From an uncultured Victivallis sp. (lineage in GTDB: Bacteria; Verrucomicrobiota; Lentisphaeria; Victivallales; Victivallaceae), in contig CALXOE010000001.1 in assembly GCA_944389935.1 (NCBI GenBank), forward strand, positions 141,121-205,120: a stretch of 64,000 nucleotides of DNA. The letters run 5' to 3'. Under the pieces are notes generated by a model that did not search any database, was not told the origin of the DNA, and worked only from the letters and a program-made list of their open reading frames with translations. Position numbers and translations under genes: made by a program. Positions 27,589 through 35,309 of this stretch are shown here, piece by piece; position 1 is the stretch's first letter, and the number at the start of each line of letters is the position of its first letter.

Positions 27589-28395
27589 TTATTTCCAGCC
27601 GCGCTGGCGGGCCGCTTCATAGAGCAGAATCGTCGTCGCGGTCGCGACGTTCAGGGAGTCGATCTTCCCGAGCATCGGAATGCGCACCGGCAGATCCGAA
27701 TGCTTCATCCACAACTCGGTCAGCCCGGTCTGCTCGGTGCCGACCACGATGGCGATCGACTGCGTCATATCGACGTCGGTGTAGATGTTTTCCGTATGAG
27801 GCGTCGCGGCGAGCGTCCGGATTCCATGCTCGCGGAGCCACGCGAGCGCCTCCTCGTTCTCCGCCTCGGCCAGCGGCACCGAAAAAAGCGCCCCGGTGCT
27901 CGCGCGGATCACATTCGGGTTGTAAAGATCCGTGCACTTGTTGCAGATGATGAAACCGTCGACCCCAGCCGCATCGGCACTGCGCAGAATCGATCCGAGA
28001 TTGCCCGGTTTCTCCACCGCCTCGGCCACAAGGTAGAGGCCGTTCTCCACGATCGGGAGATCCGCAAGCGTATGGCGCTTCATCTTCGCAACGGCGATAA
28101 GTCCCTCCGGCCTCTCCCGGTAGGCCATCTTCTCGAGCAGATGCGGAGCGACCTCCACAACGCGCACCCCTTCCGACGCGAGCGCCTCAAGCAGAGGATA
28201 CTCGTTCTCTCCGAGAAAATGGGAGGGGGAAAAACAGCACTCCACAAGCTCCATCCCGTATTCGCGCGCCCGCGTCAGTTCACGATACCCCTCCAGCACT
28301 GTAAGCTGCTCTTTCTCCCGCGGCCGCCGGTCGCGCAATTTGATGATATGTTTGACCATCTCATTCTGAGCGCTTGTAATCTTGACGAACTCCAT
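27589..28395 (-). CDS. TrmH/SpoU-family RNA 2'-O-methyltransferase
   Basis: SAM-dependent RNA ribose methyltransferase with a trefoil-knot SPOUT fold. The N-terminal domain (about 1-100) is the SpoU substrate-binding type (ITSAQNEMVKHIIKLRDRRPRE). Knot motifs are EKPGNLGSILRSADAAGVDG (motif 1, with catalytic Arg), IVVGTEQTGL (motif 2) and IPMLGKIDSLNVATATTILL (motif 3). The length (268) fits RlmB/TsnR-like enzymes. The exact target, 23S rRNA or tRNA, cannot be told from sequence alone. The start is preceded by GAGAGGTGG. Confidence 0.88.
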   Translation of the reverse strand: MEFVKITSAQNEMVKHIIKLRDRRPREKEQLTVLEGYRELTRAREYGMELVECCFSPSHFLGENEYPLLEALASEGVRVVEVAPHLLEKMAYRERPEGLIAVAKMKRHTLADLPIVENGLYLVAEAVEKPGNLGSILRSADAAGVDGFIICNKCTDLYNPNVIRASTGALFSVPLAEAENEEALAWLREHGIRTLAATPHTENIYTDVDMTQSIAIVVGTEQTGLTELWMKHSDLPVRIPMLGKIDSLNVATATTILLYEAARQRGWK

Positions 28396-28429
28396 TTTCC
28401 ACCTCTCTCGACCGTTACGATCGCATAAA

Positions 28430-28473
28430 CCGTCACTTATCCGTCATTCTTCCGTCACTTACCCGCCATTTTC
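28430..28473. repeat. Four 11-bp direct repeats CCGTCAYTTNN
   Basis: Plus strand: CCGTCACTTAT, CCGTCATTCTT, CCGTCACTTAC, CCGCCATTTTC in exact 11-bp register. The array covers the stop codon of the FAD gene and the space before the methylase gene. A three-unit copy of the same pattern lies before uvrB at 59483-59515. The 11-bp period is that of OmpR/PhoB-type binding sites. Confidence 0.7.
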
Positions 28474-30014
28474 AAAATGGCGAGCGCAACCCGCAGGCCA
28501 TCTGCAGCTGCCGACATGATGCCGCCCGCGCAACCGACGCCCTCGCCCGCCGGATAGAGTCCGGAGAGATTCGACTCGAACGTGACGGAATCGCGAAGAA
28601 AGCGCAGCGGGCTTGAAACGCAGGTTTCGAGCCCCACGAGCTTTCCATACCGGATGAAACCGGGGTTTCCGCGATCGAAGTGGCGGATCGCCGCCCGCAG
28701 CGCAGTCCCCAGCAGTTCCGGAACCATCCGGTCGAGGCGCCCGGGGACGATCCCGGTCGCCGCACCGGTCCCCCGCTGCGACAATCCAGCCCGACCGGCC
28801 AGAAACGCCGCCGCGTCCTGCGCAGGAAGCGTGTAATCGCTCCCCCCCGCCTCGAAAAAACGGGACTCCAATCCGGCAAGAAACCGGTAGACTTCCGTCA
28901 CATCCCCGATTGCTTCGGGCTGAAAAGTCGTGATGAGACAGCCGTTCGCGAACTCTCCCGAACGCGCATAGTCGCTCATGCCGTTCGTGACGGAGCGTCC
29001 ACTCCAGGCTGTCGCGTTCAAAATCACCCCGCCGGGGCACATGCAGAACGAACTCACACCGGGAATTCCCTCGCGGGAACGCGAAACAAGATGATACTCC
29101 GCGGCACCGAGCGCCGCCGGGCGGCTCTCCAGATGATACATCGCCCGATCGATGAACTCCTGCGGGTGCTCGATGCGGCAGCCGAGCTGAAACGGCTTGA
29201 GGCCGCAGGCGGCTCCCTGTGCCATCATGCGCTGCACGAGTGCCCGCCCGCCGAGCCCCGGCGCCATCACCACGGCCGGAGCTTCCAGACGTTCGCCGCT
29301 TGCAAGCTCGACTCCGGCACACCGCCCCTCTTTCAGCAGCACTCCCGTCACCTCAGCACCGAACCGGAACGTCCCGCCGAGCGCGACAATGCGTTCGCGC
29401 AGTTTCACCGCAACCTTGCGCAGCCGGTCCGAACCGATGTGAGGCCGCTTCAGATAGCGGATCTCCGGAGGGGCTCCCGCCTCCACAAAAGCATTCAGGA
29501 TAAAGGCCGCATGGGCATCGCGCGTCCCGGTATAGAGTTTTCCGTCCGAAAAAGTCCCCGCGCCGCCCTCTCCGATGAGCAGATTGCTCGCCTCGTCAAG
29601 CAGCCGCTCTTTCTGGAATTTCCGGCAGTCGGCATACCGCTCCTCCACGGGGCGGCCGCGATCGAGGATCAGCGGCTTCGCCCCCGCCAGTGCGAGGGCG
29701 AGAGCGGCGAAGATTCCGGCCGGCCCGGTCCCGACCACGACCGGATGAAGCAGCGAAACCGATTCCGGCAGCTCCAACTGCGGAACGGCATGCAGCGTCC
29801 CCGGAGCATCGCCCTCGTCGACGTCAAGTTCCAGATTGTAGAGCAGTACCGGGCGGCCGCGACGCGCGTCGATGCTCTTTCCCGTGATGACCCAGTCGCG
29901 CAACCGGCCGGGGGGAATCCCCCCGGCCCGGGCCGCGACTTCCGCGACTTTGTCGTCGATGTCGGCGGGAGCCGTCGTGGAATCGACCTTGAATCCGGTG
30001 ATTTTGCGGATCAC
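28455..30014 (-). CDS. FAD-dependent dehydrogenase of the COG2509 type
   Basis: Flavoprotein of unknown substrate, 519 residues. It begins with an alpha/beta N-terminal domain (about 1-85). The Rossmann FAD-binding motif is HPVVVGTGPAGIFAALALA (about 90-108), followed by ILDRGRPVEER. Family marks include LIGEGGAGTFSDGKLYTG, RPHIGSDRL, GCRIEHPQEFIDR, the cysteine-containing FCMCPGGVILNA and the C-terminal LYPAGEGVGCAGGIMSAAADG FAD loop. These belong to a widespread but functionally uncharacterised family. The start overlaps the CvpA-like gene by four bases, so the two are co-translated. Confidence 0.8.
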   Translation of the reverse strand: MIRKITGFKVDSTTAPADIDDKVAEVAARAGGIPPGRLRDWVITGKSIDARRGRPVLLYNLELDVDEGDAPGTLHAVPQLELPESVSLLHPVVVGTGPAGIFAALALALAGAKPLILDRGRPVEERYADCRKFQKERLLDEASNLLIGEGGAGTFSDGKLYTGTRDAHAAFILNAFVEAGAPPEIRYLKRPHIGSDRLRKVAVKLRERIVALGGTFRFGAEVTGVLLKEGRCAGVELASGERLEAPAVVMAPGLGGRALVQRMMAQGAACGLKPFQLGCRIEHPQEFIDRAMYHLESRPAALGAAEYHLVSRSREGIPGVSSFCMCPGGVILNATAWSGRSVTNGMSDYARSGEFANGCLITTFQPEAIGDVTEVYRFLAGLESRFFEAGGSDYTLPAQDAAAFLAGRAGLSQRGTGAATGIVPGRLDRMVPELLGTALRAAIRHFDRGNPGFIRYGKLVGLETCVSSPLRFLRDSVTFESNLSGLYPAGEGVGCAGGIMSAAADGLRVALAILKMAGK

Positions 30015-30712
30015 TTGTTCATTTCCCGGTCGCGCTGTTCTTTCTGCTCGCGCACATTCGTGAGCATTCCCTTTTTCTTTCCGTCGCCGTTGTCGGCGGC
30101 TCCGGGCGGCGGGGTTTCACCGTTTTGAAGCGCCTCGTCGAGCACCTGTTTCGCATGCTCCTCCTCCGCGACGGCGGCGGCATTCTCGAAGAGTTCCGAA
30201 AGCCGTTCGCGGCACGCCTTGTTCCGGCCGGACTGCAGCGAGAAGAAGTTGACCGTTCGGGTGATTGCCATGAGATTTGAAGTCGAACGATTCTGCACCG
30301 ACTCCGCCGAGAGACCGAGCGGAAGCGCCGTCCGGATCGGCGTGAGGCAGACCACCGCCCCGACGAAACTGATCAGAATCGATCCCGTGAACAAACCGAA
30401 CAACGCACCGCCGATCCGATCCACCCACTGCGGGAACACGTAATGATTCCCTTTCGGATTCAGCGAAGAGTAGATCATGAACAGCGCGATGAAAACCACC
30501 GCGCCCGTCACGCAGACCGTGAGCGCCGACTGAAACGGCGAAACCGCCGCCGGCAGAAATCCGAACACCGGAGCAATCAACTTCTCCGTCCAGAGCCCGA
30601 GATAAGCCGCAAACGAAACGCAGATGAACTTGGAAAAAGACCGGTACAGCAACCGCTGAAACCCCAGTACGGCAAATACCACCGGAACACCCCAGAAAAG
30701 CAGCAGTTCCAT
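30011..30712 (-). CDS. CvpA-like membrane protein
   Basis: Predicted inner-membrane protein of 233 residues resembling the CvpA (colicin V production) family: four hydrophobic segments (about 4-20, 28-50, 62-82 and 102-124), with the mid-region WVDRIGGALFGLFTGSILIS matching the typical CvpA D-R-x-x-G-x-x-x-G motif. A charged cytoplasmic tail follows, ending in a Lys/Glu-rich stretch. CvpA homologues affect envelope integrity and biofilm; the biochemical role is not known. It sits between the GspE-like gene (3 bases) and the FAD gene (4-base overlap). Confidence 0.65.
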   Translation of the reverse strand: MELLLFWGVPVVFAVLGFQRLLYRSFSKFICVSFAAYLGLWTEKLIAPVFGFLPAAVSPFQSALTVCVTGAVVFIALFMIYSSLNPKGNHYVFPQWVDRIGGALFGLFTGSILISFVGAVVCLTPIRTALPLGLSAESVQNRSTSNLMAITRTVNFFSLQSGRNKACRERLSELFENAAAVAEEEHAKQVLDEALQNGETPPPGAADNGDGKKKGMLTNVREQKEQRDREMNK

Positions 30713-30715
30713 CTC

Positions 30716-32098
30716 TTAAATCCCCCTCCTCGTGATCGTCTTCATGACCCGGGCGGCCTCCTCGCCGGAGATCGTTCCCTCGTTGACCAGCGCCTGCAAT
30801 CCCTCCAGCAGGCCGGACCCGTCGCCACTGCCGCCCAGATTCTGGCGCAGCAGGTCGATCGTAACCCCCTGCGTCTCGAGCGTGTCGCCGAGGATCTGCC
30901 GGTCGGGCAGGTCGAAGACCGCCGCCATCCCGCCGTCGTTCCGGCGCGCGAGTGCCTGGCTGAGCAGCGCCATCGGAATTCCGGCGAACATCCGCGGCGT
31001 GATTTCCCATTTCTCGAACTTCGCAAACGCCTCCAGCGGAGTTGCGCAGTCGATCTGGGCGATGACAAGGTGACCGCTCCGGGCGAATCCGACTGCAATT
31101 CCGGCGCTCTCCGGATCGGCGAGCGTCCCGATCGCAAGCGTGTCTGCGCCGTTGTTGATCGCCGCGCCCAGAAGCTTCGAGAGCGGATGGCCGCCGTAGG
31201 GGTCGATCTCGTACTGGGCGACGTTTTCGAGCTTGATCTCGATCGGATTTTCAAATGTGGCGATTCTCCGCCCGGCGAGTTCGGGGGCGAGCAGAAGCGA
31301 ATACATCGTCGAGGTCCGGCCGCTGCCGGGCCGTCCGAGCAGCAGAATGAGACCGCTGCCCTCCGCAAGCAGCGCACGCAGCTCGGCGAGCTCCGTCGCG
31401 GGAATCCCGAGACGGTCGAGATCAGGAACGTGATCGAGCATGCCGAGCCGGATCATAAGCTGTTCGCCCGCGGCCGCCCGGGAACTCGTGACGTGACAGT
31501 AGACCGCAGAATCCTCGGTACGCGCGTAAAATCCTCCGTTCTGCGTGCTGCGCCGCTCTCCGATCACGAGGTTCGCCGCATGCTTGAACGCCGTCACGAG
31601 ACTTCCGCCGGGCAGACATCCGAGGTGGACTGTCCGCTCCTCCGCCCCGCGAATCCGGAAGTAGACGTTGTATTCCCCATCCTCGTCCGGGCGGATCATG
31701 ACCCGCTCGGCACTGCGTTTGAGCGCATCCTCGATGAGGCCGTAGGCCAGCGTCATCGCCTCCACCGAAGCGGGCTTGGTGTCGACCGGGACGATCGGCT
31801 CGCGGCTCCGGAGGTCCAGAAGTTCAAACGGCGGCGGCTCGTCTTTCTTTCTCTTCTTCGAGCCGGAACGGGCCTGGAAAAGCTGTTCCGGCGTGGCCTC
31901 CTCGACGCTGCGATTCGCAAACTGCTGCGAGATCCAGAAATACAGCAGCGCTGCCGGCCCCAGAAAAAGCGCCGCCAGATTCAGCCATCTTCTCCCTTTC
32001 TCATTCTCCCCGGAACGTGCTTCGATGAAGTCCAGCGTATAGACTCCCGCGAAGATCCAGGCCAGCAGAATCAGTATCAGAAGCAGATTGTAATACAC
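30716..32098 (-). CDS. GspE/PilT-like protein with membrane anchor and degenerate ATPase motifs
   Basis: 460 residues. Two N-terminal membrane helices (about 2-22 and 38-58) and a basic linker precede a GspE-like N2 domain (about 110-235) and a RecA-like domain (240-410). Key positions differ from active secretion ATPases: Walker A reads GRPGSGRTST (Arg261 for the invariant Lys), the Asp box TFENPIE has Asn for Asp, the Walker B region reads ADTLAIGTLADPESA instead of a GEIRD-type motif, and the His box GHLVIAQIDCATPLEA lacks the usual LHTND. The zinc CxxC pair is missing. It is probably a non-hydrolysing scaffold or regulator related to secretion/pilus ATPases. First gene of a run with the CvpA-like and FAD genes. 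Confidence 0.75.
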   Translation of the reverse strand: MYYNLLLILILLAWIFAGVYTLDFIEARSGENEKGRRWLNLAALFLGPAALLYFWISQQFANRSVEEATPEQLFQARSGSKKRKKDEPPPFELLDLRSREPIVPVDTKPASVEAMTLAYGLIEDALKRSAERVMIRPDEDGEYNVYFRIRGAEERTVHLGCLPGGSLVTAFKHAANLVIGERRSTQNGGFYARTEDSAVYCHVTSSRAAAGEQLMIRLGMLDHVPDLDRLGIPATELAELRALLAEGSGLILLLGRPGSGRTSTMYSLLLAPELAGRRIATFENPIEIKLENVAQYEIDPYGGHPLSKLLGAAINNGADTLAIGTLADPESAGIAVGFARSGHLVIAQIDCATPLEAFAKFEKWEITPRMFAGIPMALLSQALARRNDGGMAAVFDLPDRQILGDTLETQGVTIDLLRQNLGGSGDGSGLLEGLQALVNEGTISGEEAARVMKTITRRGI

Positions 32099-32309
32099 TT
32101 GATTCCCCCTTTTCGCCCAAAGCCTGAAAAATTCTTGATCAATTTAACAAAATACCGCATTTTCCTCTCTTTTGCAACCCGCTGGGGGGAAAATCTTCCG
32201 AATAAGCTGTTCTTTCCCGATGAGAAACCAAAAAAACCCCTGTTTTTAACCGGAAAATCATCAAGAACACAAAAAAAATCGCTTTTTTTTCGTTTCGGGG
32301 GGAGCATTT

Positions 32310-32337
32310 TTGCAAAAACGGGTTAAATTACTGTAAA
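32310..32337 (+). promoter_or_regulatory. Candidate promoter of the microprotein gene
   Basis: TTGCAA (32310-32315), 16-base spacer, TGTAAA (32332-32337). The -10 is a moderate match. The surrounding 282-base gap (32099-32380) is AT-rich with several A and T runs and otherwise holds nothing I recognise. Confidence 0.4.
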
Positions 32338-32380
32338 TCTGTACGAGAATGTACAAACTCAACCATAAGAGAGTGGAAGA

Positions 32381-32470
32381 ATGGGCAACCTTAAAAAGAA
32401 ACGGCGCAAGAAGATCGCCAAGCACAAGCGGAAGAAGCAGCTGAAACTGCTGCGGCACAAGAAGAAGTAA
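32381..32470 (+). CDS. 29-residue basic AURKAIP1/COX24-domain microprotein (bS22-like)
   Basis: A very short gene: ATG after GTGGAAGA, then 29 codons and TAA. The product starts MGNLKKKRRKKIAKHKRKKQ and ends in LLRHKKK. This is the pattern of the tiny AURKAIP1/COX24 domain proteins, which in other bacteria and in mitochondria are small-subunit ribosomal proteins near the decoding site. More than half of the residues are Lys, Arg or His. It has its own upstream promoter-like sequence and a hairpin with T-run after it, so it is probably an independent unit. It is easily missed by gene finders. Confidence 0.85.
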   Translation: MGNLKKKRRKKIAKHKRKKQLKLLRHKKK

Positions 32471-32489
32471 CACTTCTCGATGCCAGCTG

Positions 32490-32546
32490 CGCCCGATTCC
32501 GGTTGTCTTCGTTCGCGATCGACTGGAGCCGGGCGTGTGTTTTTTT
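32490..32546 (+). terminator. Intrinsic terminator after the microprotein gene
   Basis: CGCCCG (32490-32495) pairs with CGGGCG (32530-32535); the stem continues inward (TTCCGGTT with GACTGGAG, some G-T pairs, one A-C mismatch). Four bases later come seven T (32540-32546). Confidence 0.6.
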
Positions 32547-32549
32547 CAG

Positions 32550-32573
32550 GGCGGAGAGCCCGGTTTCTCCGCC
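32550..32573 (+). other. Perfect hairpin in the TPR gene leader
   Basis: GGCGGAGA (32550-32557) and TCTCCGCC (32566-32573) form an eight-pair stem with an eight-base loop, 28 bases before the TPR gene start. No T-run follows on either strand in the right place. Confidence 0.45.
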
Positions 32574-32601
32574 GAAACCAAATCGATGACAGGGATACGC
32601 C

Positions 32602-34233
32602 ATGAACAGTTCAACCAGGTTTATGCTCGTCTGTGCTCTGGCAGGGAGTCTGACACTCCCCGGAGCAGAGATCGCCTCCGACACCACGGCCGAAACGCCG
32701 GCCGCTCCGGTTGCCGCTCCGAAATTCTCCACCGCGGCGGAAGCCCGGGTGCGAGCCATTGAAAACTTCATGAGCGCAACCAAATGCCGCGATCGCGACG
32801 AACGCTTCGCTCTGCTGCTCGAGGTGCTCAAGGACGATCCCGCCGCGATCCCGCCGCGCAACTACATCCGCGCCATGATCGAAACGCGGGCCGACGCGCG
32901 GAAAGTCGCGGGTGAACTGCTCGAGCTCTCCCGGAAGAATCCGGAACAGCTCGGCCTCGCGTCGCTCGCATTCCAGATGTGCTACACCGCCAACATGGCT
33001 CCCGACGACTATCTCGGAGACATCACCGACGTTCTGAATGAAATCCCTGATCCGGCCCAACTCCCGGAAGAGGAGCTGAACGAATATTACAATCTCATGA
33101 GTCTCTACTCCTCCGCCCTGAAGCAGGCGCGCAACTACGGAGAGGGGACGGCCTACTTCGCCTCGGAACTGGATCGGGAACCCTCCCCCTATCGCTCGAT
33201 CGTCCTGCGGTTCGCGGTCGACTTCGAGCACTTCTTCTCGAAACTCGGAAACCGGGAGAGCCGCTGGTTCGGTCTCGTCGACAGCGACCGCGAAAAAGCG
33301 GGGAAACGGTTTGAGGAACTCTTTTCCGAACTCGAAACGCTCGAGCAGAATCTGACCGGCGAAGAGTCTGAACGCGCCATGGATTTCTACCTCTCCGTCG
33401 GGAAACCGGAAGCCGCGCTGAAACTCGCGGAAAAACTCGCAAAGGCGAATCCCAACCCGACCAATGAAACCCGTCTGGCCTACACCGCCATCGCGGCGAA
33501 GCGCTTCGAGCTGGTCCCGCCGATCGTGAAAAAACTCTCCGGGCTCGACGGCTGGAAAGGGGTTTCGCAGCTCATTTCCATCAACAGTTTGCTCGCTCAG
33601 GAGAAGTACGACGAGGCGAAAAAGGAGATCCAGCAGTTGAAAGTTCCGATCGCCCGCGACGAATTCATGCTCAAACTCCACGCCGCCCGGAAAGATTACA
33701 AGGCCATGCGCGACGAACTCGACGGCATGGAGAAACGGCTCTCGCCGGATGTGGACGTTGACCTTGCGAACGCCCTGCGGCAGCTCGTCGTCGCCGAAAA
33801 ACTCCGCGACGTCGAACTCCTGAACCGGATCTGGAAACTCCTCGTCGATACGAAACAGATCGAATCGACCGACGCCGCCAACTCCGTCGGTTATGTCGCG
33901 GCCGAACTGAACGTCCGCCTCGACGAAGCGAAACTCCTGATCGAGCAGGCGCTCGCCGGGGACCCCGACAACTACGCATTCCTCGACAGCATGGCATGGG
34001 TGTTGTTCCGCCAGGGGAAATACGCCGAGGCCGAGACGTACATCAACCGGGCGCTGCGCGCCTCCGAACAGGAGAGTGCGCGCGGTGTGATCTTCGAGCA
34101 CAAGGGGGACATCCTCCTGAAACTCGGCCGCAAATCCGAGGCGCTTGCCGCCTACCGCGAGGCGATGGATTACTCAGAAGACGATGATTTCGATCCCGCC
34201 CGTGTCGAAGAGAAGATCCGCCAGCTGGAGTAG
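32602..34233 (+). CDS. Secreted TPR-repeat protein
   Basis: 543 residues with a Sec signal peptide (MNSSTRFMLVCALAGSLTLPGA) and an otherwise helical protein. Tetratricopeptide repeats are clearest at the C-terminus: AKLLIEQALAGDPDNYAFLD, SMAWVLFRQGKYAEAETYIN and GDILLKLGRKSEALAAYREA in tandem 34-residue spacing; earlier parts look like diverged repeats. Likely a periplasmic or envelope scaffold. The C-terminal arrangement resembles TPR proteins of outer-membrane assembly or secretion, but I cannot name a family. It ends five bases before rlmN, so the two are probably one operon. Confidence 0.8.
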   Translation: MNSSTRFMLVCALAGSLTLPGAEIASDTTAETPAAPVAAPKFSTAAEARVRAIENFMSATKCRDRDERFALLLEVLKDDPAAIPPRNYIRAMIETRADARKVAGELLELSRKNPEQLGLASLAFQMCYTANMAPDDYLGDITDVLNEIPDPAQLPEEELNEYYNLMSLYSSALKQARNYGEGTAYFASELDREPSPYRSIVLRFAVDFEHFFSKLGNRESRWFGLVDSDREKAGKRFEELFSELETLEQNLTGEESERAMDFYLSVGKPEAALKLAEKLAKANPNPTNETRLAYTAIAAKRFELVPPIVKKLSGLDGWKGVSQLISINSLLAQEKYDEAKKEIQQLKVPIARDEFMLKLHAARKDYKAMRDELDGMEKRLSPDVDVDLANALRQLVVAEKLRDVELLNRIWKLLVDTKQIESTDAANSVGYVAAELNVRLDEAKLLIEQALAGDPDNYAFLDSMAWVLFRQGKYAEAETYINRALRASEQESARGVIFEHKGDILLKLGRKSEALAAYREAMDYSEDDDFDPARVEEKIRQLE

Positions 34234-34238
34234 TACCC

Positions 34239-35309
34239 TTGGCCTCCATTCCCCAGAAACCGTTTCTCGCCGGGTCGCTGCGCGAAGATCTCGCGGCCTG
34301 GTGCGTCAAAGAGTGCACCGCGAAATTCCGGGCAAACCAGATCGCCGAGTGGCTCTATCGCCACGATGTGCTCAATCCGATGGAGATGAAGAACCTGCCG
34401 CTGCCGCTGCGGGGCGCGCTCGCGGCGGATTTCCTCGCCCCGGGCAGTTCGATCGCGGAGAGCGCCCCGGCTCCTGACGGGACCGAAAAACTCCTGATCC
34501 GGCTTCACGACGGCGAAACCGTCGAAATGGTGCTGATCCCGGGCAGGGAAGAGCGGCTGACATTCTGCCTCTCCACCCAGGTCGGCTGCCCGGTCGGCTG
34601 TCTCTTCTGCGCGAGCGGCCGGGACGGTCTGATCCGCAACCTCGCCGCGGGCGAGATTCTCGAGGAGTTTCTGCTCGGCAGCAGCCGGGCGGGGCGTCGG
34701 CCGGACAGCATCGTTTTCATGGGCATCGGCGAGGGGCTGATGAACTTCCACGAACTCTCGAAAGCGCTGCACGTGCTGACCTCCCCCGACTACGTCGGCA
34801 TGTCGCCGCGCCGGATCACGGTGTCGACCAGCGGATATGTGCCCGGCATTCTGAAACTCGCGGAACTCGGGAAAGAGTTCACGCTCGCAATCTCGCTGCA
34901 TGCGCCGGATGACGAAACCCGGGCGCGCATCATCCCCGACAAAGTGCGTTATCCGATCGCCGAGATCATGGCCGCCGCCGACCGTTATCTCGAAACCGCC
35001 GGACGGATGGTTACGATCGAATACACGCTGCTCGCCGGAGTCAACGATTCACACGAAGCGGCCGTCAAGCTCGCCCGCCTCGCCAGAATTCACCATGCCA
35101 AAGTGAATCTGATTCCGTACAACGCGACCGGTTCGCGGTTTCAGCGGCCGGCCCGCGAAACGATCGAAGCCTTTGAAAAAACGATCTTCGACGCCGGCGC
35201 CCATGTCACGCTGCGCACCGAACGGGGCTCGGAAAGCTCCGCCGCCTGCGGCCAGCTGCGCCGGAGTGCGAAATATGGGAAACACAATTCGCAGGAAAAC
35301 GGAAAATGA
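34239..35309 (+). CDS. rlmN: 23S rRNA (adenine-2503-C2)-methyltransferase, RlmN-like
   Basis: Radical-SAM enzyme that methylates A2503 of 23S rRNA (and tRNA A37 in some bacteria). The [4Fe-4S] cluster motif is CPVGCLFC (Cys117, 121, 124), preceded by FCLSTQVGC whose Cys110 matches the conserved RlmN position, and the methyl-carrying C-terminal Cys is in SSAACGQLR. The SAM-binding GMGEPLxN motif reads GIGEGLMN here: Pro is replaced by Gly. Other blocks are conserved (RRITVSTSGYVPGI, LAISLHAPDDETRARIIP, YTLLAGVND, NLIPYN). The start is TTG at 34239 with GGAG eight bases upstream. It overlaps the next gene by four bases. Confidence 0.9.
   Translation: MASIPQKPFLAGSLREDLAAWCVKECTAKFRANQIAEWLYRHDVLNPMEMKNLPLPLRGALAADFLAPGSSIAESAPAPDGTEKLLIRLHDGETVEMVLIPGREERLTFCLSTQVGCPVGCLFCASGRDGLIRNLAAGEILEEFLLGSSRAGRRPDSIVFMGIGEGLMNFHELSKALHVLTSPDYVGMSPRRITVSTSGYVPGILKLAELGKEFTLAISLHAPDDETRARIIPDKVRYPIAEIMAAADRYLETAGRMVTIEYTLLAGVNDSHEAAVKLARLARIHHAKVNLIPYNATGSRFQRPARETIEAFEKTIFDAGAHVTLRTERGSESSAACGQLRRSAKYGKHNSQENGK

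Noticed and set aside
28430..28473. Calling the CCGTCAY array a Pho box
   Set aside because: The period fits, but the core differs from the array at pstS and the downstream genes are not phosphate genes, so only a generic OmpR-type site is suggested.
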